Source: Zygnema cylindricum
Lineage: Eukaryota; Streptophyta; Zygnematophyceae; Zygnematales; Zygnemataceae
Assembly (NCBI GenBank): GCA_037447655.1
Contig: JBBHKE010002248.1
Location: 88,896 to 152,895, forward strand
Length of the DNA: 64,000 bases
Reading direction: 5' to 3'
This document shows, piece after piece, positions 11,447 through 23,366 of this stretch; position 1 is the stretch's first letter; each line of letters opens with the position of its first letter. The notes beneath the pieces were generated by a model. The model was not told the DNA's origin and searched no databases. It was given only the letters and a program-made list of their open reading frames with translations. The translations under genes were made by a program, and so were the position numbers.

Positions 11447-12514
11447 TGTTTGTTTAAAAAGTTAGTTTCGTGCGTGCGTGCGTGTCGTTTCGTGCGTACA
11501 ATATGTTTCGTAACCGATTCTAATGCTATCTTGATTTACTGTGGAGGTTCGAATGGATTTGCAAATTGGGGGAGTAATGGTACTAATTGTATTAGAACGT
11601 ACGATATTGGACTTCAAGTGACGCGAAGAAACATAGGCGAAAGTACGGTTTGCGTAAAGGGAAATGGAAGGCGGATCGCGAAGCGATCCGACGTTAAATA
11701 ATCAACGAGGTTGGAATTGTACGTCGCACGTACGAAACGTAATGCGACGTGCGACATTTGATACATTCATTACGCCGACGGAGCTATGGACGGCGACGTC
11801 GTCATTTTGGTGATTTTGGTGAGGGACGCGAAATCGCGTCCATCACATGATACATATTTTGGACGTCCCAGATTCGTTTGACGAAATTCGTAAGGTTTGT
11901 AAATATTTACAACAATGTTTGTCCTATGTGTATTAATTATTAGTGTAGATCTATTCATTCTGACATATCACGAAGTATTCAGGTATACTCAAATTAATAG
12001 AGGTAGTTGATAGATTTCGTACGGCTGAAATGCCTCCGTACAGTCAGTAGTGAGCTCTAGTGTAAACTTGTAGGACTTAGTTTTTTTTGGATTTAGGGAA
12101 CTTATTGGACAAAAAACTGTTTTTGCTCTTTATGGGTAATTTTCAACTGAGGATTGCTCTCACGTGTATTGGCAAAATTATGTGTGTTCCTATTTTTAGC
12201 AATATTGTGGCAAATTTGCAAACCTATTGTGTGTCTTTTTGCTTGGGACTTCATTGTGAAGTTGGTCAGATTTATCAAAGTTCTCGCAGACTGCTTTTCT
12301 GCAACTTTTACTGGGTGGTTTGATAAGCCTATTTGGTTTTTTTATTTGATATTTTGTGGGAATACTAAGTGGCCTAAAAACTGTGTGTTCCAAAAGTTTC
12401 AGCCTGTTTTGGTAATTCTGTAGAATTCTGAGTGGACTCAAAGTAGGCTATTTTTGGGGTAGACTGTGGTTCTTCCGAGGGTTAATCCATGGCTGAAAAT
12501 GGCTATGGACGACA
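11447..12514 (+). mobile_element. Solo LTR D' inserted in the C LTR
   Basis: A 1068-bp segment beginning TG and ending CA, flanked by GATCG (11442-11446) and AATCG (12515-12519), a 5-bp duplication with one change. Its first 450 bp match the 8283-8930 repeat in opposite orientation, including hairpins GGATCGCGAAGCGATCC (11673-11689) and GGACGCGAAATCGCGTCC (11824-11841). Removing it restores the LTR sequence on both sides. Confidence 0.75.
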
Positions 12515-12597
12515 AATCGTACTATAGTAGATAGGGGTTGTGAGAGAGTAGGACTTAGCATTTTTGTGAAGACAGTCACCTCTCTCTTTGAGAGTTT
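12515..12597 (+). repeat. LTR of element C, second segment
   Basis: The B-type LTR resumes (AGTAGATAGGGGTTGTGAGAG...CTCTCTTTGAG) until the target-site duplication of element A (AGTTT, 12593-12597). Confidence 0.8.
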
Positions 12598-13652
12598 TGT
12601 AGAAATTAATGGTACATTAAAAGTATTTTCTAGGTCTAAATAGAAATATAGAAAGAAGCCGAGGCACTCTACCTCTAACTTCTCTCTCCAACTCTCTAAC
12701 TTGTCGCAATCACTGAGAAATTGGAGAGGGAGCTAGAGCCATGTCTACCTAGGCTATCGAGAGGTTTACGGGAAATATATATTAGTTAGGGGTTTATTTA
12801 ATAAAAGGTATGTGCCGGCCACAGGATTTGATCCTGGAACCTACTGACGGCAGACAGCCGGTAGCTGGTAGCCTTAGCCGTTAAGTCTTTAACTAATGTT
12901 ACGTACTATATGGTTTGATATTTAATTAAACATTATCAGGTAGGATAATTCATTTAACTGTAACTGTTTACGGAATACATAGATCCAGTAATATAACAGT
13001 ACGGATTACGGTACGGATAAGAAACCAATACCAGGCATTTATTTCTTTACTGAAACGAATACCGCGCATATATTTATTACGGCTACGATTAAATGTGAAT
13101 TTAATCGGACGGCCAGAATTAACGCAGAGAGATCGCGGAAGAGGATTTTTGCGGTTTTTGGTCATTGCCACATCGGATGACACGTGGCGGAATGACATTG
13201 GATCACGTCATCTCCAAGGATTAAGGGAGCGAATCTGAACATACCACGTGTCGACATTCAGGCCATGTCGTTCAGTGTCCGTACATAAAGTACACCGGCA
13301 CCTGTACTTTTGTGTACGGAACTGTAATTTGATTGGCTCCGTACATCAGTAGATAGAGTCTTTGAGAGAGATAGGACTTAGAAAAATTAGGAGATAGGAC
13401 CCTCTCTCCCACACAGCTTCTGTACAAAAGGTCAACTTTGACCCCTCATAACTTACTGCTTAGGGTAGCAAATTCGGAGATTCTTTTTGCTATCGACTCA
13501 GGGGAGTCTTGTCTTTACAGGGTGAAGGTGGTCAAAGTTATTGTCTGCTACGGTGGCAGTTGTTTTTTCTGAAACACAAAGGGGTAAAGGTTATCCTAGA
13601 GGCTTCTTGGAAGCTGTCCACTCTAAGGACTTATAGAGGTCTCAGAGTTTCA
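12598..13652 (+). repeat. 5' LTR of element A (1055 bp)
   Basis: It is TGTAGAAATTAATGG...TTTCA. It carries an antisense tRNA-like block at about 12800-12890, CACGTGGCGGAATGACATTG (13182) and CCACGTGTCGACATT (13243) G-box cores, and an imperfect GTACA inverted repeat. The 3' copy retains an ATG that begins the Gag frame; here it is ATA. Confidence 0.93.
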
Positions 13653-13667
13653 GGTTATGGGCCCCAC
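13653..13667 (+). promoter_or_regulatory. Primer-binding site of element A
   Basis: GGTTATGGGCCCCAC directly follows the LTR. It complements the initiator tRNA-Met anticodon arm rather than its 3' end. An extra C relative to sister elements shifts the Gag frame. Confidence 0.85.
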
Positions 13668-14075
13668 TCTACGTTACTAATATTTAATGTAACAGGCTTC
13701 ATATACTGGGAAAGTATGATGATACGAGCTCTATGCGAAAAAAGGTACTGGGGGATAGTGAGAAGACGGTTGGGGCGTCCATCAAGTCTTAGAATCCCTC
13801 TAGGGTTTAGAGGAAGCAGATTCACCAAGAAAGAGGATCCACCTTCAACGGAGGAAACAAAAGAATGAGAGGTGGTGGATAAAGGAAAGGAGAAGGAGGA
13901 GACCACACCAATAGCAACTGGTTCGGCATTCATGTCACTTGTTTCGAGGAACAAAGAGAATGATACTCAAACCTGGGACTTCAACAATATGGCGGCAAAG
14001 CACTTCATCCTATGCCATCTCACTGAAGGACTTGCATGTCCTCATTTGCAGGTAGAAAGGGCATCCGATCTTTAG
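13653..14075 (+). pseudogene. Gag N-terminal part of element A
   Basis: It encodes the copia Gag head (FIYWESMMIRALCEKRYWGI) and continues through a charged linker to MAAKHFILCHLTEG. It is broken by a stop at 13866 and by a TAG at 14073, where element E and the family have a Trp codon. It runs directly into the long frame at 14076. Confidence 0.85.
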
Positions 14076-16256
14076 ATGGCTCTCATAGAGATGTACCGAA
14101 GTGGTACGATTCAGCAACAACAGTTGGTTGATCACAAAGTTAAGGAGTATGTATACAAAGGGGGGAAGATGTTGGATTTTTGCAATGAGCTTGCTACACT
14201 CTTCATGGAGCTAGAGAGTGCGGGGAAAGATTTTAGTGAAAAAGAAAAGGTTAACTGTTTACTGATGAAGTTACCCGATGAGTTCGAGAACATAGTCAAC
14301 CGTGTGCAGGACTTGTCGGACTCAAGGTGGATATGGAACTCAGTGGTAGGGATGATTCTCGTTCGAGAGAATACGATTGAGATCCGAAGGGGAGGAAAGA
14401 GTGGCCAAGCCTTGACAACTGCGACCGATTGGAGGAAGAAGGATTCCCGGAAACCGGTCGGAAACTATGGGGGGAGGGAGCAGAAAAATCAGACCGACGA
14501 GTTCGGACCAAGGGCTCCCAAAGGTTTATGTCATTTTTGTAAGAAACCTGGGCACTATATGGCAGAGTGCACTAAGCTAACCGAGCTTCGGTTAAAAGAG
14601 GGGCAGACCGGTGGTACCCCGAGAGGAAAGAAAAAGGCCTTTGTGACACAAGTTCATGAGGCGGAATGCGAGGACGAGGACGATGAGCTTCTTTTGGATG
14701 AGGAGTTGGAGGCGAAAAACGAGGTCGAAATACCACGAAGGCAGAAATGTGCTTACGGTGGATTCAAAGGTGAAGCAGGCTGGATTGTAGATTCAGGTGT
14801 CTCCATGCACATGTGTAAGGATAGGCACCTGTTCACTAAGATAAGAAAGATTCCCATCGTAGAGATAGAGTACGGGGATGGAAGGATAGTCACCACTACT
14901 CTTGTAGGATCGGTAGATTTGAAAGTGTTAGTAGTCGGAAAGACATCCATAGTAACATTCTCCGATGTATTGTTTATTCCGGAGCTGAACAAAAACCTCA
15001 TCTCTACATCCGTATTAGATGATAAGGGTTTTTTTACTAGCACTAGGGAAGGAGTCTTTACTGCTAGTTTTGAGGAGGATGTCTATTTCATTGCTGAGAA
15101 AGGTAGCCATGGGATGTTTAGGCTGGTTTTAAGTAATGAAAAGAAGAAACTTTATTATGCTGGTGTTCATGATATTATGATGTGGCATAAGAGGCTTGGG
15201 CATGTGAATCTAGACAAGTTAAGAGAGATGAAAAAGATGGGAGTGGTGGAAGGGATTAAGTTTAGTGAGAATGATAATATAAGTGATTGTAGTGGATGTG
15301 CTCAAGGTAAAACACACAGATTACCCTTTCCTAAAACAGCCACCTATAAGGGAGAAAAAATTCTAGATCTAGTACACACAGATATTTGGGGACCAGCTAA
15401 AGTGCCCTCACCGGGGGGGAAGAGATTTATGATGACTATCACTGATGATTGGTCTCGGTATTCGCGAGTGTATTTTTTGAAAAACAAGTCCGAAGCTCAG
15501 GATTGTTTTAGACAATATAAAGTATGGAGCGAAAAATTTCATGAAACTTCAATCAAGAGAATAAGGAGTGACAATGGTGGAGAGTATACTTCTAACCAGT
15601 TTGAAAATTTTCTGAGAGAAGATGGGGTTCAACACCAAAAGATAGTTCTAGAAAACCTGGAACAGAATGGGGTAGCTGAAAGGTTAAATAGAACACTAAG
15701 TGATAGTGCTAGACGTATGTTGTCAGATAAGAAGATAGGAAAAAGGTTTTGGGCAGAAGCAATGAATTGTGCTAATTACCTAAAAAATAGGGTTCTTACT
15801 TTAGCTATAAAAGATCAAACACCTTATGAGAGATGGAGAGGCCGGAAACCAGACTTATCTCACTTAAAGGTTTTCGGCAGTCAAGTATTCAGTCTAGATA
15901 TTGATCGGTCCAATTGTAAGCTAGATCCTAAAGGAAAACCGGGATACTTATTAGGATATGATGAGTATGTTAAAGGATATAGAGTTTATGATCTAAAAAG
16001 AGAAGACATAATCTTAGTAAAGCATCTAGTAGTTATGGATGAAGGAAAGTCTGTGGATCCCTTCAAATATACAAAGTCAGTAAAAATCAGATTTGAGTCA
16101 GAAAATTCCGATGACTTTGAGCTTTCTAACTATCCAGCTTTTAGAAAAGATGACATTCTTGCAGGTACAAATCAGACCGAAAAGGACTCGGCTGTGGAAA
16201 CTCCAGTGACAACTCTACCCGAAGCGGAAGACGTGGTGGAAATATATTCAGAATGA
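14076..16256 (+). pseudogene. Copia Gag C-terminus, protease and integrase of element A (726 codons open)
   Basis: This is the longest open retroelement frame in the window. Visible in order are: the Gag middle; a CCHC knuckle, CHFCKKPGHYMAEC, at residues 152-165 (intact CX2CX4HX4C); a protease site D239-S-G, reading DSGVS instead of the usual DSGAS; the integrase zinc region with H371 and H376, then CSGC near 409; and the catalytic triad D436, D499 and E535 with the standard D-35-E spacing. A basic/acidic linker leads towards reverse transcriptase, and a TGA at 16254 ends the frame. The first Met is only the first after the 14073 stop, not a true start. The polyprotein would assemble the particle, cut itself and integrate cDNA, but the stops before and after make this copy non-autonomous. 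Confidence 0.92.
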
Positions 16257-17658
16257 AGGGATAGGGGAGAAGCCGAGATTGTTCGAAAGAACCCACGAGA
16301 ACCATCTATTCCAGCCACAGATTTTGAGGGGGGAAGGAGAAGTAACAAAAGATTGCAAGAAAAACAGGTTAATAACAAGGTAACTAAACTATCTTATCAA
16401 GATGAACCTCAAACTGATAGAGAGGCGATGAATTGTCCAAAAAGAAATCGGTGGAAGACAGCCATCAATGAGGAGATGGCCTCAATTATGGCAGCCGATA
16501 CTTGGAAGCTGGTGAAATGTCCACCTTACCGAAAACCAATTGGTTGTAAGTGGGTTTTCAAATTAAAACTGAACCCAGATAACACAATCGAGCGCTACAA
16601 TGCCCTATTAGTGGCAAAGGGATTTACACAAAAAAAGGGAATTGACTAAGAGGAAACCTTTGCCCCGGTGGTCAGATTTCCCTCCGTCTGCATACTTCTT
16701 AGCCTGGCAGCAGCGAAAGACATGGAAGTGAACTAGATGGACATCAAGATAGCCTTTTTGCATGGAGAATTGGAAGAAAAGATCTTCATGTGACAACCCG
16801 AAGGGTTTGTAGAGGAAGGAGAGGAGAGTAAGGTATGCCGGCTGATTAAATCTCTTTATGGTTTGAAATAGGCACCTCGATAGTACAATAAGAAGCTTGA
16901 TGAGTTTCTTACCGGTCAAGGATATATGCGGATCAGCTCAGATCACTCAATCTATGTTTTCGATGATGAGGAATGTTTTATATTTATTGCAATTTATGTT
17001 GATGATTTGCTTGTTTTAAGTAAATCAATGGAAAAAATTAATAAATTGAAAACCGATCTTAAAGGGAGATTTGAAATGAAGGATATGGGGGAAGCAAAAT
17101 ATATTTTGGGAATTCAAGTAGAGAGAGACTGAAAAAGAAAAAAATATAAGATTGACTCAAAAAGAAGCAATAAGGAACATGGTTGAAAAATTTCAAATGG
17201 ATAAACCTAAGAGTTGTACAACTCCAATGGAGTTGAAGAAGGGAAGTGAGGGGGGTGAGAAAGAAGGAGTCATAGTCTTAAACGAGGAATTATCTCATTA
17301 AGAACAGAAGTTCATGCAGACTATTCCTTTCAGGCAAGTAGTGGGAAGTCTAATCTATTTTATGAATTATACCTAGCCGGATTTGGTTGCAGCTGTAGGA
17401 GTGCTGAGTAGAAGTCTAAATGATCCCACTAAGAGGGATTGGGAGGCAGCTAAGAGAGTCCTTAGATATTTGATAGGAACTAGGGATCTATGGTTGCATT
17501 TGGCTGGGGAGAATACTGACATCACTACTTGGAGTGATGCCAGTTATGGTGATGCTCCGATGAGGAGATGCACTTCTGGATATGTATTATATGTGGGTGA
17601 TTGGGCTTGCTTTTGGAGTAGCAAACAACAAAAAGTTATTGCTCAGTCCACCATGGAG
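16257..17658 (+). pseudogene. Reverse transcriptase and first part of RNase H, element A
   Basis: The polyprotein continues after the TGA with GCKWVFKLKLNPD near 16540, the YVDD catalytic motif near 16995, GEAKYILGIQVERD near 17090, and WSDASYGDAPMRRCTSGY near 17530. In-frame stops (near 16647, 16735, 16791, 16869, 16881, 17130 and elsewhere) inactivate it. Several are CAG-to-TAG or CGA-to-TGA changes compared with the sister copies. The frame is cut at ACCATGGAG-GAAGA by element B and resumes at 24410. Confidence 0.9.
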
Positions 17659-17663
17659 GAAGA

Positions 17664-18701
17664 TGCAATTCTGTGTCCTCCATTGGACTACAAAATACAA
17701 GAAGCCTCTAGATAATATTTACCTAACCCACTTTAATCCACGACCACTTCTATCCAAGAAGGCAAACTAACAATTTGACTGCACCCCTGTGCAGCCTGGA
17801 CTCCCCTGAGTCCGTAGCAAAAAGAATCACTAAAAACAGCCAACCAGCCGATAAGTTATGAGGCAGTAAAAATGCCAATTTGTACAAACTCTCAAAGGGA
17901 GAGGTGACTACCTACCAAAATTTTCTAAGTCCTGATTCTCTCTAATAACTCCTATCTACTGAACTACGGACCAATCAAATTACTGTATCGTACACAAAAA
18001 GTACTACTGCCGATGTACCTTTTGTAGGGCCTATGTACAATAAGGCTATTAAGTGGACGCGTGTCCGCTTTCCACTCGTCCGTACGTTCTTCGGAATTCC
18101 TATGACCGAATGTCATCTCTCCACGTGGCTCCAGGTTATGCCACGTCACAAAACGCCAAAGTGACCACTCGGGATTTCGGCGATGATGTGCGCCGTTGGA
18201 TTTTATGCGAAACGCAATCTTAGCCGTGATAAATACTTGCGCGACATTTGTTCCGATGTCGAAATAAAATGCGTGGTATCCGTTTTGAATTAGCGTCGTA
18301 CGACGTACTTTATATAACTGAATCTATGTACGCCGTATACAGTTCTAGTTAAATGAATTTTATCCACTCGAACTAAATATATATCTATCACATACCATAG
18401 CACTTAGCATTGGTCCTAGTCTATTAGGATAAAGCTGACCGTTACCGGTCAACTTGACGAACCGCAGGTACCGGGATCAAATTTCTGGTCCGTCAAGTAT
18501 ATTTTTAGTAACCTACTTAAAATAGTTGTATGTTGAACTAAGGTAGCCATGGATCAACCTCTCTCTCTTACCTTCAGTGACTACAACAAGTATGGGGGCT
18601 AGAGAGCGGAGGTGGAGGGAGGTTGTCCGTCCTTTTTCTTTTCCTTTTATAAAAACATATTTAAACCTAGAAAATACTATAGAAATCTATAAATTTCAAC
18701 A
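17664..18701 (-). repeat. 3' LTR of element B (1038 bp)
   Basis: Minus-wise it starts TGTTGAAATTTATAG after a GGGGAG purine tract. It has a TTATATAAAG TATA-like box (plus coordinates about 18310-18320). The tRNA-like block reads plus-wise at 18423-18490, with TTTTT at 18502. It also carries CCACGTGGAGAG. It differs from its partner at scattered positions, most densely in the leftmost 180 bases. Confidence 0.93.
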
Positions 18702-18703
18702 CT

Positions 18704-20300
18704 CCCCTTATTTTCTAGTCTAATTTTAATTTTTCTTTCAACCCGCATTTTTCCCGACAATATTTTAGTTTAGGAGAGGGCACAGGTTTGATCATCATGT
18801 CAGCCACCATTTCTTCATCAGGTGTATACACAAGATTTAGAATTTTATTTTCAACTTTTTCTCTTACGAAGCTTAATCTTATGTCCATATGTTTTGCTTT
18901 CAAATGGTGTTTTGGATTGGCTGCAATTGCGATTACAGCTTTGTTATCGCAAAAGATTTCATGCACTCCCTCCTTCATAAATCCTAGTTATTGTAACAAT
19001 GATTTCACCCACATTAGTTCTTTTACAGCAAAACAAGACGCCATATACTCAGCCTCCATAGTAGACTGAGCAACCACCTTTTGTTGCTTAGTGCTCCAAC
19101 AACAAACACCTTCCCCCACATATAAAACATATCTAGAAGTGCATCTTCTCATAGGTGCATCCCCATAACTGGCGTCACTCCAAGTGGTGATATCAATGTG
19201 CTCCCTCCCCAAATGCAACCATAATTCTCTGGTTCCAACCAGATATCTCATGACTCTCATGGTTGCCTCCCAGTCTCTCTTCCTAGGATCATTAAGACTC
19301 CTACTGAGTACTCCAACTGCTGCCGCTATGTCCGGCTTGGTACAGTTCATAAAATAGATTAAGTTTCCTACGACCTGTCTATAAGGGATAGACTTCATGA
19401 AATCTCTCTCCTCTGGACTCATTTGATCCTCTAAGATCATCACTCCTCCTTCTACACTCCCATCACTTACTTTTTTCAAGTCCATGGGAGTGGTACAACT
19501 GTTTGCATTTTCCATCTGGAATTTCTCAAGCATATTACCTATTGCTTCTTTCTGAGTAACTCTGATAATATTCTTCCCCCTATCTCTCTCCATTTGGATC
19601 CCCAAAATATATTTTGCCTCGCCTAAATCCTTCATATCAAATATGCCCCTAAGATCTTTCTTTAGCCTATTGATATTCTCCAAAGACTTACTTAACACAA
19701 GCAGATCATCCACATAAATTGCAATAAAAATGACACCATTCTCATCTTCAAACATATAGATAGAATGGTTAGAGCTGATCCGGATATATCACAGATCGGT
19801 GAGAAACTCATCTAGTTTTTTATTCCACTGTCGGGGAGCCTGTTTCAGTCCATATAAGGAATTTATGAGCTTGCAGACTTTGCTCTCTTCTCCTTCTTCC
19901 ACAAACCCCTCGGGTTGCCTCATAAAAATTTCTTCCTCTAACTCACCATTAAGAAAAAGCAGTCTTAATGTCCATCTGGTGTATTTCCATATCTTGCGCT
20001 GCGGCCAGACTGGGGAGAATCCTTACCGATGGGAACCAACAACTGGAGCAAAGGTCTCCTCATAGTCAATCCCCTCTTTTTGGGTGAACCCCTTCGCTAC
20101 CAATCGAGCCTTATACCTCTCAATTGTATTATCTGGGTTTAGTTTTAGTTTAAATACCCATTTACATCCAATAGTTTTTCTGTCTGGAGGGCAATCCGCT
20201 AGTTCCCAAGTATTTGCTTCCATGATAGAAGTCATCTCATCATTTATGGCTCTAATCCATCTTTCTTTCTCTGGACTATTCACTTCCTCTAAGTAAGACT
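18704..20300 (-). pseudogene. Reverse transcriptase and RNase H of element B
   Basis: Minus-strand frames 20283-20023, 19755-18988 and 18978-18715 carry GCKWVFKLKLNPDNTIERYK, YVDDLLVLSKS, AKYILGIQMERD, WSDASYGDAPMRRC and STMEAEYMAS, and end with KPVPSPKLKYCREKCGLK. A gap of about 270 bases between the first two pieces is frame-disrupted. The 19755-18988 frame alone is 255 codons and contains the RT palm motif YVDD and most of RNase H. Confidence 0.9.
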
Positions 20301-21474
20301 GAGGCTCATCTGGGTGAGATAGCTTAGTTACCTTATGGGCAGCTTATTTTTCCTGTATCCTTTTGCTGCTCGTCCTTCCTCCCTCAAACTCCAAAGCTGG
20401 AATGGATGGAAGTCTTGGATTTCTTTTCTCTGTCTCATCGGCTCCCCTGTCCATAGAAACCGGTTCTTGTCCCGCTTCTTCTATCTCCTCGAATTCCATA
20501 GGAGTATGTGAGGTTTCCGGTGAGTCTCCTGTATCTTGGATCTCCCCTGAATCTGTAATCACGGTTTCATTCATGTCCCTTTCGAGAACGACCGAATTCT
20601 CATCACTTTCGGACTCAAATCAGATCCTTATCTTCTTTGTATATTTAAAGGGGTCAAATGACTTCCCTTCATCCATGACAACTAAGTGTTTGACCAGAAT
20701 GATATCTTTATTTGCTAAGTCATAGACTCTTTATCCCTTAACATCCTCATCATATCCCACAATGTATCCAGGTTTTCCCTTAGCATCTAGTTTCCAGTTT
20801 TTCCTATCCGTGTCAAGACTGTAAACTTGGCTACCAAATACTTTAAGGTGTGAGATATCTGGTTTCCTTCCAACCCATCACTCATAAGGTGTCACTCCCT
20901 TTATAGCTGAGGTAAGGACTCTATTCTTAATGTAGTTGGCACAGTTCATTGCTTCTGCCCAAAATCTCTTTCCTATTATCTTGTCGGCCAACATACTGCG
21001 TACACTATCTCCTAATGTTCGATTTGCCCAAAATCTCTTTCCTATTTTCTTGTCGGCCAACATACTGCGTACTCTATCTCCAAATGTTCGATTTAACCTC
21101 TCAGCTACGCCATTTTGTTTCGGGTTATATGGTACAGTTTTTTGGTGGTTCACTCCCTCATCTCTCATATATTCCTCAAACTCGTTAGAGGTATATTCCC
21201 CCCCATTATCACTCATTATCCTCTTAATGGGGGTTTTATGCAACTTCTCACTCCAAGCTTTATATTCTTTGAAGTAAGTTGATGCTTCAGACTTTGTTTT
21301 CAGAAAATAGACTCTAGAGTATCTAGACCTGTCATCAGTTATGGTCATCATGAACCTCTTTCCTCCAACTGAAGGTACTTTTGCAGGTCCCCAAATATCT
21401 GTGTGGACCAAATCTAACACTTTCTCACCTATGTATGTGGCAGCTTTGGAAAAGGGAAGTCTGTGAGCCTTACT
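20301..21474 (-). pseudogene. Integrase core of element B with an internal duplication
   Basis: The 180-codon frame 21420-20878 holds the DDE core: VHTDIWGP (first Asp), SDNGGEYTS (second Asp) and NGVAERLNRT (Glu). A 69-bp segment is tandemly repeated in frame (20957-21025 and 21026-21094), duplicating the 23 residues after the Glu. A linker frame, 20574-20344, is acidic and Pro-rich. A TAA near 21475 separates it from the upstream Gag-protease frame. Confidence 0.9.
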
Positions 21475-22737
21475 TTAAGCACAACCACTACAATCATCCA
21501 TCATTTCATTATCCCCAAACTGAATGCCATCCACTACCCCAAGCTTTTTCATTTTCCTCAACCTATCAAAATGCAAATGCCCCAACCGCTTATGCCAAAT
21601 CATCACCTTAGGAACACCAACATAGTAAGCATTCTTGTTTTCATTACTCAGGTTAAGCCTAAACATTCCTTGGCTACCCTTATCTGCTGTGAAGTAAACT
21701 TCATTCCCATACTTAGCTGTAAAGACTCCCTTTCTGGTGAAGGTATCAAACTCTTTGTCATCTAACACAGACGTAGAGACAAGGTTTTTACTCAGCTGTG
21801 GAATGTAAAGTACATCTGAGAATGTAAGTATAGAAGTCTTACCCTCCACTAAGACTTTCAGATCTACTAATCCCACTAGATCTGTAGTAACCACTCTCCC
21901 ATCCCCATACTCTATCTCTACAGTAGGAATCTTTCTTAACTTAGTGAAGAGTTCTTTATCACGACACATATGCATGGATGCACCTGAGTCGATGATCCAT
22001 CCTTCCTGTGGAGCTTCCTGAATTTCTCGAAGGGCACACTTCTGCCTTTGAGGGATCTCCTTCTCTTCCAAACTCTCGTCAAGAAAAAGCTCCCCATCCT
22101 CCTCAGAGGACTCATCCTCGGTTTCTCCTGACACTTTTGTAACCACAAGTGCCTTTTTCTTCCCTCCGAAAGAACCTCCTCCACGGTTCTCTTGGAGCCT
22201 CAGCTCTGATAGCTTGACACAATCTGCAATAAAGTTTCCCGAATTTTTGCAATAATGATAAAGACCCTTTGGGGGCCTCTGTGCCCTAGAATGATCTCTT
22301 TCCCCTCTATAAGGTTTCTTTGGGTCCTTCCCCCATCGGTCCCCTCCTGCTGCTAGAGCTTGAATGCTCATTCCTCCTCTCCTAATCTCCATTGTGTTTT
22401 CATGCACAAGTATCATCCTGACTACTGTGTTCCATTTCCATGAACTATTAGGCAATCCATGTACTCGGTACACTATGTTTTCGAACTCATCTGGTGATTT
22501 CATGATAAGGGTGTTAACTTTCATTTTCATTGTACCTGTCCACCCGGCACTTTCCATTTCCATATACAAACAAGAAAGATCATTACAGTAATCTAACATC
22601 TTTCCTCCTTTGTAATTGTAACTCAATAGCTTTTGCTCTGCCAACTGGAGCTCCTGAATAGTTCCAGCTCTATAAATCTCCACAAACCTCTCCCACAACT
22701 CCTCGGCCTTGTAAATGTGAAGATGAGGAGTGGCCAA
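21475..22737 (-). pseudogene. Gag C-terminus, protease and integrase zinc region of element B (420 codons)
   Basis: The long open frame includes a degenerate knuckle, YHYCKNSGNFIADC, in which the first Cys and the His of CCHC are lost. It has a protease site, WIIDSGASMHMC, and the integrase zinc module, IWHKRLGHLHFDRLRKMKK, ending in DDCSGCA. It ends at a TAA where the sister copies continue. A stop at 22738-22740 separates it from the Gag head. Confidence 0.9.
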
Positions 22738-23366
22738 ACCTTAAGTGAGGTGCCTCATTATGAAGTTCTTGGCAGCCATGTTTACATCCTCCCACATTTG
22801 AGTATCGTTCTCCACGGTCTTCACAGTCGCCGCTCCCGATACTCTGGCAATAGGAGTGAGGGGTGTCTCCTTCCCTTTTTCCTTTTCGGACACATTGCTG
22901 TCCCCATCATCTGCCTCCTCCGCTGAGGCAGCCGTTGTTGTAGAAAACCTTACTCCCCCAAATCCTGGTGGAGTTCCTGAAGGTGGACGTTTCACTTGTC
23001 CATTGACAATACCCCAGTATCATTTTTCACACAAAGCTGCCATCATCATGGCTTCCCAATAGATGAACCCAGATCCATTGAAGGTGGGCACCCTAGGGGG
23101 TGGGCCCATAACCTGCAATTATGTGTCCTCCATTGGACTACAAAATACAGGAAGCCTCTAGATAGTATTTAACTAACCCACTTTAAGCCACGACCACTTC
23201 TATCCAAAAAGGCAAACTGGCAATTTGACTGCACCCATGTGCAACCAGGACTCCCCTAAGTATACCCCAGTATCGTTTTTCACACAAAGCTCCCATCATC
23301 ATGGCTTCCCAATAGATGAACCCAAATCCATTGAAGGTGGGCACCCTAGAGTGTGGGCCCATAACT
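22738..23366 (-). pseudogene. Gag N-terminal region of element B, with duplicated leader
   Basis: The frame 22995-22741 carries the linker and MAAKNFIMRHLT. Upstream the Gag head (VPTFNGFGFIYWEAMMMGAL) is present twice, once right after the LTR (23366-23262) and again at 23118-23010. The two are separated by a 143-bp copy of the LTR tail. Because the repeat includes LTR end and primer-binding site, it is a tandem duplication of about 248 bp across the LTR/internal boundary. Confidence 0.85.
23352..23366 (-). promoter_or_regulatory. Primer-binding site of element B
   Basis: The minus strand reads AGTTATGGGCCCACA directly after the LTR. The second copy, in the duplicated leader (23104-23118), reads GGTTATGGGCCCACC. 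Confidence 0.85.

Noticed and set aside
14076-16256. Retrovirus, caulimovirus or gypsy-type polyprotein
   Set aside because: Integrase lies before reverse transcriptase, with a GAG-pre-integrase zinc module and no envelope or movement protein. This is Ty1/copia order.
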